From assembly GCA_035326025.1 (NCBI GenBank), contig DAOKYT010000002.1:1-64000 (forward strand): 64,000 nucleotides of DNA, given 5' to 3'. How positions within the stretch are numbered: position 1 is the first letter of the stretch; each line of letters begins with the position of its first letter. Of the stretch, positions 42,574-53,125 are shown one piece after another. This stretch comes from Amarobacter sp035326025 (GTDB taxonomy: Bacteria; Chloroflexota; Dehalococcoidia; Tepidiformales; Tepidiformaceae). The position numbers and the translations under genes were made by a program. The notes below the pieces were generated by a model. The model was not told where the DNA came from, made no database searches, and saw only the letters and a list, made by a program, of their open reading frames with translations.

Positions 42574-43725
42574 CTATTCGCGCGGGAGCCCCAGGCCGCG
42601 CGTCGCGATGACGCTGCGCTGAATCTCACTCGTCCCGCCTTCGATGGTGTTCGCCACGCTCCGCAGCAGGGCGTAGTGGTAGCGGAGCGCGGGCGACCCC
42701 GGCCGTGCCGCCTGGCCTTCCATGCCGAACACCTGGGCCGCGGTGGCGGCGATGCGCTGCTGCATCTCGGCGCCGAAGAGCTTGGCCATTTGCGATTCGC
42801 GCGTCGGCGCGATGCCCGTCTTCTCCTGGTGGGAGGCGATGTAGTAGGCCATGTTCCGCAGGAGTTGGACGCCGATGGCGTGCTCGGCCATGCGATGGCG
42901 GATCGCATCGCTCACCCGCACCTTCGACTCGCGAATGTGGGCCACCAGGTCGTCGACGGTGCGGCGTGCGTTGGATGTGGCGCCAATGGAGGACCGCTCG
43001 AAATCGAGGCCGACGGCGACGTTGTACCAGCCGCGGTTCTCCTCGCCGACCAGGTTGGCGGCGGGCACGCGCACGTCCTGGAAGAAGACTTCGTTGAATT
43101 CGTGCGTGCCGGCCATATTCGTCAGCGGCCGCACCGTGATGCCCGGCGTGTCCATCTTGATGGCGAAGGTCGAGATGCCTTTGTGCTTCGGCGCGCCGGG
43201 GTCCGTCCGGGCGGCGAGCCAGCCCCAGTCGGCGTAGTGGCCGAAGGTGGTCCAGATCTTCTGGCCGTTGATGATGTAGTCGTCGCCGTCGCGCACGGCG
43301 CGGGTCTGCATGGCGGCGAGGTCGGAGCCGGCGCCGGGCTCGCTATACAGCGTGCACCAGAGGTCGCTGCCATCGGCGATGCGGGAAAGGTACTGCTCCT
43401 TCTGCGCATCGGTACCGTAGAGCATGACGACCGGGCCGACCCAGGCGACGCCCATGTTCACCGTGCCGGGGACACCGTGATAGGCCATCTGCTCGTTGAA
43501 GATCATCTGTTGCATGGGGGAGGCGCCGAGGCCGCCGTACTGCCGCGGCCAGGGGAGCGCGAGCCAGCGCTTCGCCGCCAGCCGCTTCATGATGTCGCGT
43601 TCCACGGCCAGGCGGTCCTGCAGCGACTCGTGTTCGGTGTCCCACCCGGGAGGCAGGCCATGGGCGATGAAATCGGTCACTTCCTTCTGGAAGGCTGCCT
43701 GGGCGGCTGTGAGGTGGAAGTTCAT
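42574..43725 (-). CDS. Acyl-CoA dehydrogenase
   Basis: A 383-residue flavoprotein introducing a trans-2 double bond into acyl-CoA. Recognisable blocks: WCTLYSEPGAGSDLAAMQTR (FAD/substrate loop), NGQKIWTTFGHYADW and the C-terminal EGGTSEIQRSVIATRGLGLP. The chain-length specificity cannot be told. It resembles the caiA-like family expanded in soil actinobacteria and Chloroflexota. TAGAAT (43756-43761) is a likely -10, giving a short leader. Confidence 0.92.
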   Translation of the reverse strand: MNFHLTAAQAAFQKEVTDFIAHGLPPGWDTEHESLQDRLAVERDIMKRLAAKRWLALPWPRQYGGLGASPMQQMIFNEQMAYHGVPGTVNMGVAWVGPVVMLYGTDAQKEQYLSRIADGSDLWCTLYSEPGAGSDLAAMQTRAVRDGDDYIINGQKIWTTFGHYADWGWLAARTDPGAPKHKGISTFAIKMDTPGITVRPLTNMAGTHEFNEVFFQDVRVPAANLVGEENRGWYNVAVGLDFERSSIGATSNARRTVDDLVAHIRESKVRVSDAIRHRMAEHAIGVQLLRNMAYYIASHQEKTGIAPTRESQMAKLFGAEMQQRIAATAAQVFGMEGQAARPGSPALRYHYALLRSVANTIEGGTSEIQRSVIATRGLGLPRE

Positions 43726-43856
43726 GGTGTGGATCAGTCCGTGTAGTGCTTGCTCAATTCTACGCGTCTCCCGCCGACGTCAGGCATCCCGCGGCCGAGG
43801 CGGGAGGGTAGCCGGGCGTGGCCGATCATCGGCACGCGATTCGCCACTCGGTCAGA

Positions 43857-44743
43857 TCATCCGGCAAGGGCTCTTAGATGGCGCAACAGGTCCGTCCCGA
43901 CTCGGTGCCGATCGGGGAACTGGTCGTCTCGGTTCCACCGCCACGCGGCCACCATCGCAAGCGCCAACGTCCTGCAATCTACGAGCAGGCCCCGGTCAAG
44001 GTCCGGGTAGTTGCGGCTCACCTCGGCCGGGGCATGGGCGACGTCGAACTCGACCGNNNNNNNNNNNNNNNNNNNNNNNNNNNNNNNNNNNNNNNNNNNN
44101 NNNNNNNNNNNNNNNNNNNNNNNNNNNNNNNNNNNNNNNNNNNNNNNNNNNNNNNNTCCGGGTAGTTGCGGCTCACCTCGGCCGGGGCATGGGCGACGTC
44201 GAACTCGACCGCACCTCGCTGAACGATCGCCTTCCTCAATCTTTTGAGCATGTCGCCCAGGAACTGCCGGTCCGGCTCAGCGAGTTCCGGTGTGAGGCTT
44301 CGGTCGTCGACCAGCCGTTGCGCCTCGGCGACGCGATCTGTGAAGTGCGGTACGGGCAGGTCGACCCGGCTCATGCCGGCATGGAGCCGCTCCAGCGCAC
44401 GCGCGTACTGCTCCGGTGCGAGTCTTCGAGGGGGAACGGGCTCGTAGTACGCCCAGAACGTGACGACGAAGCTGTCCCCCGGGTAGGTGCGTGGCTCCAC
44501 CCTCGTGTCCAGCCCCGCCACGGGGCTGGTGGTACGGCCGAGCCGCCGGCCGACCTCGACTTCGAACTCGGCGCCCGCCTGGTGCGTCAGAGGGGCGACT
44601 CGCGCCACCACGTCGCAAGGCAACAGTCGCAGCGCGAGCCGGTTCGAGTTCTGGAGGACGGTCGCGTCATCGACCCTCAGGCCAAGAGCGATCGCGGTCG
44701 ACTTCGCCGCATCCACGGCGGCCTGAACGTTCGAAGCGTGCAC
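43857..44743 (-). CDS. Aminoglycoside-phosphotransferase-like protein, spans assembly gap
   Basis: Reads from ATG 44743 into the N-run and out to a TGA at 43857. When the duplicated 55-bp flanks are merged the frame is continuous (244 codons, 243 residues). The N-lobe (NSNRLALRLLPCDVVARV) and C-terminal MVAAWRWNRDDQFP fit the APH/choline-kinase family. Between AIVQRGA and VEFDVAHAPAEV the usual HGxxHPGN catalytic loop and its following metal Asp are missing, about 30-35 residues by memory of the family. It is either a catalytically dead protein or affected by misassembly. Confidence 0.7.
44002..44056 (+). repeat. 55-bp direct repeat, left copy at the gap
   Basis: Bases 44002-44056 are identical to 44157-44211. 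The copies abut the two ends of the N-run, as expected of contig ends that overlap but were scaffolded instead of merged. Confidence 0.9.
44057..44156. other. Assembly gap (100 N)
   Basis: Exactly 100 N, a scaffolding placeholder of unknown true size. The overlap of both flanks suggests a true gap of about -55 bp. Confidence 0.98.
44157..44211 (+). repeat. 55-bp direct repeat, right copy at the gap
   Basis: Identical to 44002-44056; see the left copy. Confidence 0.9.
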
Positions 44744-44819
44744 CGGCCCTCCTCGTGGTTGCGGAGTCTAAGGCGTGGGAAAGGATCGCGGCGGGCGACC
44801 CGGATCTTCGCGCCCCGCC

Positions 44820-44825
44820 TATAAT
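44820..44825 (+). promoter_or_regulatory. Perfect -10 box TATAAT, leaderless polA
   Basis: TATAAT is followed by six bases and ATG 44832, so the predicted transcript begins at the start codon. No -35 consensus at 17-18 bases. Confidence 0.65.
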
Positions 44826-44831
44826 CGGGCG

Positions 44832-47570
44832 ATGCCGCCCGCATCCGCCCAAAAGCCACGACTCGTCGTGCTCGATTCGCACGGCATTCTCTACCGCGCC
44901 TTCTTCGCGTTCGCCAACTCCGACCATCCCCTGATGACCTCGAAGGGCGAGCTCACCTTCGCGGTGCACGGCTACGCCGAGACGCTCATCCGGGTGCTCG
45001 ACCTGCTCAAGCCCACCCACATCTGCGCGGCCTGGGACGCACCCGGGAAGACCTTCCGGCACGAGGCGAGCGAGGCCTACAAGGCAACCCGCCGCGAGAC
45101 CCCGGCCGAACTCCTCCGCCAGATGGAACGCGTGCGTGAGCTCCTGGACGCATTCAACATCCCGATCTTCGAACTGCCCGGGTACGAAGCCGACGATGTC
45201 GCCGGGACGATCGCCAGGAAGGCCGCCGAGCAGGGGGTCGAGACCTACATCGCCACGCTCGATACGGACCTCGTCCAGCTCATCGGGCCGAACATCAACC
45301 TCTTCATGTTCCGCCCCTACCAGCGCGACACGGTGGACTACAACGAGCAGCGCGCCGCCGAGCGGTATGGGTTCAGCCCCAGATACATGATCGACTTCAA
45401 GGCGCTGAAAGGAGACCCGAGCGACAACGTCGAGGGTATTCGCGGCATCGGCGAAAAGACGGCCGCCGACCTCATCCGCCAGTTTGGCGGCGTGCCGCAG
45501 ATCTACGAGAACATCGAGCTTGTCCGCGGCGCACTGAAGCAGAAACTCATCGATGGCCGTGACATCGCGTTCCGCAACCTCGAACTGGTCACCATCCACA
45601 CGGACCTCCCGATCGACTTCGACCTGGAGTCGTGCCGGGTGCAGGATTTCGACCGCGAGCGCGTGGCCACGATCTTCCGCGAGCTGGAGTTCCGGATGCT
45701 GGCCCAGCGGCTCGACGAAGTACTGGGGGCCGCGAGGCCGGCTCCCAGAGGGAGCGAAGAGGTCGCGACGGAGTACACCACCGTCACGACACCGGAGGCC
45801 CTCGGCGAGCTGGCGGCGACGCTCCGGGCCGCGGGGGCGTTCGGGTTCGCCAGCATCTCGACCACCGGCGACACCTCGCATCCGATGATACTCGGGCTCG
45901 CCTTCTCAACCGCGCCAGGCCGCGCATGGTATGTGCCGGTGGGCCACGTACCCCGGATCGATGGCAGCACAGGCCAACTCAAGCTCGACGCCGTCCGGGA
46001 GACCCTGGGGCCGCTACTCGCCGGCCCGGGCCTCAAGAAGACGGTCTACAACACGAAGTACGTGCTCCACCAGCTCGAGCGCAACGGCATGACACTCACC
46101 GGCTACGAATTCGATGTGGCCATCGCCGCGTTCCTCCTGGGCGAGACCTCGTCGCAATTGCAGCCGCTGGTGAACGAGCGCCTCGGCATCCAGATGACGA
46201 CGCTCCAATCGCTCACCGGCACCGGCCGGAACCACGTCGCGCTGTCGCAGGCCAGCATCGACGACGTGGCGCCCTACGCCTGCCAGCAGGCCGAGATGCT
46301 ACTCCGCATCCGCCCGCAGCTCGAACAGCAGCTCAACGAACGCGGCCAATGGCCCCTCTTCGCGGATATGGAGATGCCACTCATCCGCGTGCTCTACGGC
46401 ATGGAAAAGGTGGGGATCGCGGTGGACGTGGCGGTGCTGCGGGAACTCTCCCGGGCCATGGCCGTCGATATCGACAGGGTCGAACGGGAGATTTACTCGG
46501 CCGTCGGGCACGAATTCAACATCGGGAGCCCAAAGCAGCTGAGCGACGTGCTGTTCGGCGAGCTCGGCCTGCCGAAGACGCGCAAGACCACGCAGGGCTA
46601 CAGCACCGACCAGCGGGCGCTCGAAGGCCTGCGCCCCGTGGCACCCATCATCGGCCTGATCTTCCAGTACCGCGAACTGACGAAACTGAAGTCCACCTAT
46701 ACGGATGCCCTTCCGGGCGCCATTGCCGAGGACGGCCGCATCCACACGGACTTTCAGCAGACAGTCGCCTCGACGGGACGGCTGAGCAGCACCAACCCGA
46801 ACCTCCAGAACATCCCGGTGCGCACGGATACGGGCCGCGACATTCGCCGGGCATTCGTCGCGGCGCACTTCGGCGACCCGTGGTTCGTCGCGGCCGACTA
46901 CTCGCAGATCGAATTGCGCGTGCTGGCGCACATCACCGGCGACGATGGGCTCATCCAGGCGTTCCTCGCCGACCAGGATATCCACCGCGCGACCGCGGCG
47001 ACCGTCTACGGGGTCGACCCTTCGGAAGTCACGCGACAGATGCGCGACACCGCGAAGATGGTGAACTTCGGCATCGCCTACGGGATGGGAGAGTTCGGGC
47101 TGGCGAGCCGCACCGGGATGACGCGGGAGGAGGCCGAGGCGTTCATCACCACCTACTACCGGCGCTTCCCGGGCATCGCCGGGTGGCAGCAAGCCACCCT
47201 CGCATCGACGCGCGAGAAGGGGTACGCCGAGACGCTCTTCGGCCGGCGGCGGTACCTGCCGGCGATCCGCAGCACGAACTTCCAGGTACGTTCCGCCGCC
47301 GAACGCGAAGCCATCAACATGCCCATCCAGGGCACAGCCGCCGACATCATCAAGGTCGCGATGATCCGTGTGGACGACGAGCTGCGGGAACGCGGCCTCC
47401 GCAGCCGGATGATCCTCCAGGTGCACGACGAGCTCATCTTCGAGTGTCCGGCGGACGAGGTGGACGTCGTGCGGGAGCTGGCGGTGCGGCTGATGCCGGC
47501 AAGCATCGAGATGAAGGTGCCACTGAAGGTGGACTTGAAGCAGGGCCGCAACTGGGGCGAGATGGAGTAG
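44832..47570 (+). CDS. polA: DNA polymerase I
   Basis: A 912-residue repair and Okazaki-fragment polymerase. Residues 1-300 form the 5'-nuclease domain (VVLDSHGILYRAFFAF, PGYEADDVAGTIA, GDPSDNVEGIRGIGEKTA). The middle domain has the fold but lacks the DxE proofreading motif (GFASIS at its place), so 3'-5' exonuclease is probably absent. Polymerase motifs A (AADYSQIELRVLAHI), B (RDTAKMVNFGIAYG) and C (LQVHDELIFE) are intact. No ribosome site precedes the ATG, in line with a leaderless message. Confidence 0.96.
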   Translation: MPPASAQKPRLVVLDSHGILYRAFFAFANSDHPLMTSKGELTFAVHGYAETLIRVLDLLKPTHICAAWDAPGKTFRHEASEAYKATRRETPAELLRQMERVRELLDAFNIPIFELPGYEADDVAGTIARKAAEQGVETYIATLDTDLVQLIGPNINLFMFRPYQRDTVDYNEQRAAERYGFSPRYMIDFKALKGDPSDNVEGIRGIGEKTAADLIRQFGGVPQIYENIELVRGALKQKLIDGRDIAFRNLELVTIHTDLPIDFDLESCRVQDFDRERVATIFRELEFRMLAQRLDEVLGAARPAPRGSEEVATEYTTVTTPEALGELAATLRAAGAFGFASISTTGDTSHPMILGLAFSTAPGRAWYVPVGHVPRIDGSTGQLKLDAVRETLGPLLAGPGLKKTVYNTKYVLHQLERNGMTLTGYEFDVAIAAFLLGETSSQLQPLVNERLGIQMTTLQSLTGTGRNHVALSQASIDDVAPYACQQAEMLLRIRPQLEQQLNERGQWPLFADMEMPLIRVLYGMEKVGIAVDVAVLRELSRAMAVDIDRVEREIYSAVGHEFNIGSPKQLSDVLFGELGLPKTRKTTQGYSTDQRALEGLRPVAPIIGLIFQYRELTKLKSTYTDALPGAIAEDGRIHTDFQQTVASTGRLSSTNPNLQNIPVRTDTGRDIRRAFVAAHFGDPWFVAADYSQIELRVLAHITGDDGLIQAFLADQDIHRATAATVYGVDPSEVTRQMRDTAKMVNFGIAYGMGEFGLASRTGMTREEAEAFITTYYRRFPGIAGWQQATLASTREKGYAETLFGRRRYLPAIRSTNFQVRSAAEREAINMPIQGTAADIIKVAMIRVDDELRERGLRSRMILQVHDELIFECPADEVDVVRELAVRLMPASIEMKVPLKVDLKQGRNWGEME

Positions 47571-47757
47571 GGGGTCGGGGCGGCGCGGCCCGGAACCCCC
47601 GGTCGGCGCAACGACACCCTGCGGTACGCCCGGCTGGCGATCGCCCGCGGTACGGGTTCGGAGGTTGGCAGGCGCTGGCCCGGGGCGCGCGCCCGATCTT
47701 GCGCCGTTGTAACCCTTACTTCGCTCGTCGCCCACCGGGTGGACTTCCCGTGGCTCC

Positions 47758-47763
47758 TATACT
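47758..47763 (+). promoter_or_regulatory. -10 box TATACT, leaderless amine oxidase gene
   Basis: TATACT is followed by six bases and ATG 47770. Confidence 0.55.
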
Positions 47764-47769
47764 CGAATC

Positions 47770-49041
47770 ATGCGCATTGCCGTCATCGGCGCGGGTGCCG
47801 CGGGGCTGACCGCCGCCTACCGCCTGAGTAAGGCGGGGCATCGCGTCATCGTCTACGAAGCGAACCCGTACGTGGGCGGGCGAGCGCACACCGAGCACTT
47901 CGGGCCGGGCCACCACGTGGATACGGGGGCTGGCTGGCTAACGACGGCCTACACGCGCACGCTCGCGCTGTTTGAAGAACTGGGAGAGCGGGAGCGGCTG
48001 CAACCGCTGCGCGCCAGCGGCCCCGCCGAACTGCTCCTCGGCGACCAGGTATACCTCAGCAATGGGCTCCCCCGGACGCCCTCGGGCGAGCACCTGGTGC
48101 CTCCGGAGGAACGGGAACGGCTGCGCAACTGGCTGCAGTGGCTCGAAGGTTACCCGCCGCTCGGGTTCCGGACGTTCAACGACCAGGAGACAGCCGAGGC
48201 ACACCTGGCCCCGGTGAGCCCCACGGCCGCCAGGTTCCTCTTCGGCCCGATGTTCGAAGGGTTGTTCGCGCCGCTCTCGGAGCAATCGGCCGAGTTCCTG
48301 CGGTCGTGGATCGCGGCCAGCCGCGCGCGGTACCTCCAGGTGGCCGAGGGCATGGACGCGCCGTGGAAGCGCGTCGCGAGCCACCTCGAAGTGCGGCTGA
48401 ACGCGCGCGTCGAGATGATCCGCCAGGGCGGCATGCGGATGGAAGTGGTGGCGAACAGCATGGGCACCGGGTTCGACGGGATCGTCGTTGCGGTACCGCC
48501 GCCAGCAGGCAACCGGTTCGTGACGCGCGCAATCGAGCCGCGCTGGGTTGCTCAGCTCAATTACGAGCACATCGAGTACACGGGCCAGTGCCGCCTGTAC
48601 CTGGCCATGCCGGGCGATGCGCCCGGGCGGGTCCACCGGCGGCCCATGCCGATGGGCCTGGTTGCCAGTGTCGAGTGGCAGTCGGCGCGGGACGGCGCCT
48701 GGGGGACCTGTCCGGCGGGCTGGCAGTGGGCCCTGATCTGCGGAAACCAACGGTACAACCGGCACCTGCTGAATATGCCCGATGCGGAAATCGCGGGACA
48801 CCTGTGGGACGAGGCGGTGAACATCATCCCGAACCTGCCGCCGCTGAAATCCTGGAATGTCCAGCACGTGATCCGGTGGGCGCAGGCGGTGCCGACGATG
48901 GCCCCGGGACACTTCACGCGGATGGCAGCCTACCAGCGCCGGCCGCCGCTGGTGTTCGCGGGAGACTGGACACACCAGGCCTGCATCGAAGGGGCGGTCC
49001 GCTCCGGCGAGGCAGCGGCCGAAGCGTTCGGGCCCGCGTAA
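47770..49041 (+). CDS. Flavin-containing amine oxidase family protein
   Basis: A 423-residue FAD oxidoreductase. The N-terminal Rossmann motif VIGAGAAGLTAAYRLSKAGH with downstream YEANPYVGGRAHTE is canonical. The C-terminal FAD-binding block VFAGDWTHQACIEGAVRSGE closes the protein. Amine oxidases, phytoene-desaturase-like and protoporphyrinogen-oxidase-like proteins share these motifs; the substrate is unclear. It starts leaderless and is followed by an acyl-CoA dehydrogenase. Confidence 0.9.
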   Translation: MRIAVIGAGAAGLTAAYRLSKAGHRVIVYEANPYVGGRAHTEHFGPGHHVDTGAGWLTTAYTRTLALFEELGERERLQPLRASGPAELLLGDQVYLSNGLPRTPSGEHLVPPEERERLRNWLQWLEGYPPLGFRTFNDQETAEAHLAPVSPTAARFLFGPMFEGLFAPLSEQSAEFLRSWIAASRARYLQVAEGMDAPWKRVASHLEVRLNARVEMIRQGGMRMEVVANSMGTGFDGIVVAVPPPAGNRFVTRAIEPRWVAQLNYEHIEYTGQCRLYLAMPGDAPGRVHRRPMPMGLVASVEWQSARDGAWGTCPAGWQWALICGNQRYNRHLLNMPDAEIAGHLWDEAVNIIPNLPPLKSWNVQHVIRWAQAVPTMAPGHFTRMAAYQRRPPLVFAGDWTHQACIEGAVRSGEAAAEAFGPA

Positions 49042-49067
49042 GGCGTCGCGAGCCGCGCCAGAGCGTG

Positions 49068-49073
49068 TAGAAT
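49068..49073 (+). promoter_or_regulatory. -10 box TAGAAT of the acyl-CoA dehydrogenase gene
   Basis: TAGAAT predicts a start near 49080 and a 22-nt leader that contains CCGGAGG before ATG 49102. Confidence 0.4.
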
Positions 49074-49101
49074 CCGCCGCATCTCCCCGGAGGCAACACG
49101 T

Positions 49102-50283
<1,182 letters not shown>

Positions 50284-50593
50284 ACAGCGCCCGGCCATCG
50301 CGCCACCTCTCCGCCACCGGCGGCCCGTGCGCCCGGTGCCCGCACCGTGCGGCCCTGGCGTTTCAACGTCATCCGCCAGCCCACCAGCAGGCAGCGGCCG
50401 GGCGCGATCTCCGCTGCCCCGGTACGCGGACGCATGGGCCGGGGGCTCCCGGCCAGGCGCCATGGGAAGGCGCACCGGTGCTGATCGCCGTGTGCCCGGG
50501 ATACGCCTTCGGAGAAGGTGAGGCGGCGATGGCTGCCCCTTGCGAAAGTCACCCGGGGAGACCGTTTCGGCCAGCCGTGGTGAGCTTCCGGGG
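50284..50593. other. Intergenic stretch between convergent genes
   Basis: About 310 bp of very GC-rich sequence with many short inverted repeats. I could not fit it to a known riboswitch, tRNA or terminator, and no frame looks protein-like. Confidence 0.45.
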
Positions 50594-50857
50594 TCAGCCC
50601 CCACCGAGGGCCGGGACGATGGCGATCTCGGTTTCCGGCGAGACCGCGTCGTGCAATGCGAGCGGCACGACCTCGCCGTCCAGGGCGAAGGCCAGCTCCG
50701 GGCGCAGCCGGCCATCTTCGACGACCCGGCCATGGAAGCCGGGGCATCGCGCATCGACGGCGCGCAGCACGTCGCCGATCGTCGCACCCTCCACCTCCAC
50801 CAGCGGCGACCCCCCGCAGATGCCGCGGAGCGTCGCCGGGATGATCACTCGGACCAT
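50594..50857 (-). CDS. MoaD/ThiS-family ubiquitin-like protein
   Basis: An 87-residue beta-grasp protein ending VPALGGG; the C-terminal Gly-Gly is the thiocarboxylation site of MoaD/ThiS. RVIIPATLRGICGG opens it. Its start overlaps the Mo-subunit stop by one base (TGATG), so it is the last gene of the molybdenum hydroxylase operon. A sulfur-carrier role in molybdopterin synthesis or Mo-cofactor sulfuration is likely. Confidence 0.85.
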   Translation of the reverse strand: MVRVIIPATLRGICGGSPLVEVEGATIGDVLRAVDARCPGFHGRVVEDGRLRPELAFALDGEVVPLALHDAVSPETEIAIVPALGGG

Positions 50858-53124
50858 CAGGACAGGCCGTTGAGCTCCTCGGCCAGGCGCCGTGGAGACA
50901 TCGGGAGGTCGGTGAAGCGGTGGCCTGTCGCATCGGCGATGGCATTCGCGATTGCGGCGAGCGGTGGCACGATCGGCACTTCACCGACGCCGCGCACGCC
51001 ATAGGGGTGGCCCGGGTTGGGCACCTCGACGAGGATCGTGTCGATGTTCGGCACGTCCAGAGCGGTCGGCATGCGGTAGTCGAGGAAACTCGCGTTCAGC
51101 AGCCGGCCAGTCTCGTCGTAGAAGTATTCCTCGTTCAACGCCCAGCCAATGCCCTGCACGGCGCCACCCTGGATCTGCCCCTCGACGTAGGAGGGGTGGA
51201 TCGCCGTGCCGACATCCTGGACGGCCGTGTAACGAAGGATGGTGACCTTGCCGGTGTCGGGATCGACCTCGACATCGACGATGTGCGTGGCAAACGCCCC
51301 GCCGGCGCCGCGCGCGAGGAGCGAGGCCTTGCCGGTGATCGGGCCGCCGGTCCGGGCCGACTGGGCCGCCATCTCCTTGAAAGTCAGTTCCTTCGTCGAG
51401 TCTTTCAGGCATCGCAGCACGCCGGATTCGTAGGCCACATCGTCCTCGGCGACCCCCCAGAGCTTCGCGGCGCGGGCGACCATCTGGCGGCGGATATCCA
51501 TGCCCGCCTCGTAGACGGCGAGACCCGAGGCGAACGTGGTGCGGCTCCCGCCGGTCACGTCGTTGTGGCCAATTGAGTCGGTATCGACCACGGAAGGGCG
51601 GATGGTGTCGTAGGGTACGCCGAGCGTTTCAGCGAGCTGCATGGCGAGCGAAGCGCGCGTGCCACCGATATCCGTGGAGCCTTCGACCAGGTTGATCGTC
51701 CCGTCGGTATTCACGGCGACCACGACGCTCGACTGCATGCCGCCGTTGAACCAGTAGCCCGACGCGACGCCCCGGCCGCGGTTAGGCCCTTCGATGGGCG
51801 AGCGGTAGTGGGGGGAGTTCAGGGCGGCCTCGACGACTTCCTCGTTGCCGATCCGGGGGAAGGCGATGCCGTTCACCATCCGCGTGCCCTGCTTCGAGGC
51901 GTTCACCTTGCGGAACTCGAGGGGGTCGATGTCCTGGCGCCTGGCGAGCTCGTCGACCACGCTCTCGATGGCGAACGCCGCCGCCGGAGCGCCCGGCGCG
52001 CGGTAGGCGGCCGTCTTCGGCTTGTTCACCACGACGTCGTAGGCGTGCAGTTCGAAGTTATCCAGGTTGTAGGGCGCGAGCATGGTCATCGAGCCGGCGC
52101 CCACGGGCGAGCCGGGAAAAGCGCCCGCCTCGTAGCAGAGGGTCGCCTGGACGGCCGTCAGCCGGTCGCCCCTGGCCGCTGCCTTGACCTTGATGTACGT
52201 GCCACTCGTGGGGCCGGTGGCCTCGAACACCTCGGTGCGGCTCATGGTGGCTTTCACCGGCCGGCCGCTCTTTTTCGAAAGGAGCGCGGCGACGGGGTCG
52301 AGGTAGATCGGGAGCTTGCCGCCAAAGCCGCCGCCGATCTCCATCGGCACAACCTTCACGTGGTTGATGGGCAGCTTGAGGACCTCGGATACGAGCCCGC
52401 GCACCGCGAAAGCGCCCTGGGTGCTGGTCCAGATCGTCAGTGTGCCATCGGAGTTCCAGCTGGCGGTGGTAGTCTGCGGCTCGATGTAGCCCTGGTGGAC
52501 CATCCTGGTTGTGAACTCGCGCTCGACGACGGCATCCGCGGCGGCGAACGCTGCCTCGACATCTCCACCCACGAACCTGTTGTACGTCGCGATATTCGAG
52601 GGCCTGTCGCTCAGTTCACCCGTCATCAGCGTCTTGGTACGGCGCGCTTCGTCCAGGAGCGGCGCATCATCGCGCATCGCATCGCGCACATCGAGCACAG
52701 GTGGCAGGACCTCGTACTCGACCCTGATCTTCCCGAGAGCCAGCTCGGCGGCGTGGGGGCTCGCCGCCGCGACGGCAGCGATCGCATGGCCCCGGTAGAG
52801 CACCTTTTCCGAAGCGAGGATGTTGTCGCTCACTTCCTTGACGTTGACCGCGCTCTCGCCAAGCTCCTCGATCTTGTCGGCGGCGGCGGGCAGGTCCCGA
52901 TGGGTGACGACGGCCAGCACGCCGGGGTGCTTCTCCGCCTCGCTGGTATCGATGGACAGGATGCGCGCGTGCGCGTGCGGGCTGCGCAGTACCTTCGCAT
53001 GGATGAGCCCCGGGAGGTGGATGTCGGCGCCGTACTGGGCCTTGCCAGTCACTTTTTCGACGCCATCCGGGCGGATCGGCCGGGTGCCGATGACGGAGTA
53101 GCCGGGGCGTTCAGCTGTGGTCAC
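50857..53124 (-). CDS. Xanthine dehydrogenase-family molybdopterin subunit
   Basis: A 755-residue large subunit that hydroxylates aromatic or aldehyde substrates at a Mo centre. It has the N-terminal aldehyde-oxidase a/b hammerhead domain (VTGKAQYGADIHLPG) and Mo-cofactor-binding segments GGGFGGKLPI and SNIGHNDVTGG-like SIGHNDVTGGSR. The catalytic Glu is in GVGEVPIVPP. The loop used to classify CO dehydrogenases reads AYRAPGAP rather than AYxCSFR (form I) or AYRGAGR (form II), so it is not a typical CO dehydrogenase; substrate unknown. Confidence 0.9.
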   Translation of the reverse strand: MTTAERPGYSVIGTRPIRPDGVEKVTGKAQYGADIHLPGLIHAKVLRSPHAHARILSIDTSEAEKHPGVLAVVTHRDLPAAADKIEELGESAVNVKEVSDNILASEKVLYRGHAIAAVAAASPHAAELALGKIRVEYEVLPPVLDVRDAMRDDAPLLDEARRTKTLMTGELSDRPSNIATYNRFVGGDVEAAFAAADAVVEREFTTRMVHQGYIEPQTTTASWNSDGTLTIWTSTQGAFAVRGLVSEVLKLPINHVKVVPMEIGGGFGGKLPIYLDPVAALLSKKSGRPVKATMSRTEVFEATGPTSGTYIKVKAAARGDRLTAVQATLCYEAGAFPGSPVGAGSMTMLAPYNLDNFELHAYDVVVNKPKTAAYRAPGAPAAAFAIESVVDELARRQDIDPLEFRKVNASKQGTRMVNGIAFPRIGNEEVVEAALNSPHYRSPIEGPNRGRGVASGYWFNGGMQSSVVVAVNTDGTINLVEGSTDIGGTRASLAMQLAETLGVPYDTIRPSVVDTDSIGHNDVTGGSRTTFASGLAVYEAGMDIRRQMVARAAKLWGVAEDDVAYESGVLRCLKDSTKELTFKEMAAQSARTGGPITGKASLLARGAGGAFATHIVDVEVDPDTGKVTILRYTAVQDVGTAIHPSYVEGQIQGGAVQGIGWALNEEYFYDETGRLLNASFLDYRMPTALDVPNIDTILVEVPNPGHPYGVRGVGEVPIVPPLAAIANAIADATGHRFTDLPMSPRRLAEELNGLS

Positions 53125-53125
53125 G

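Noticed and set aside
50284..50593. Possible molybdenum-cofactor or other riboswitch before the Mo-operon end
   Set aside because: It lies at the 3' end of the operon, not the 5' end, and I could not match any conserved riboswitch core.
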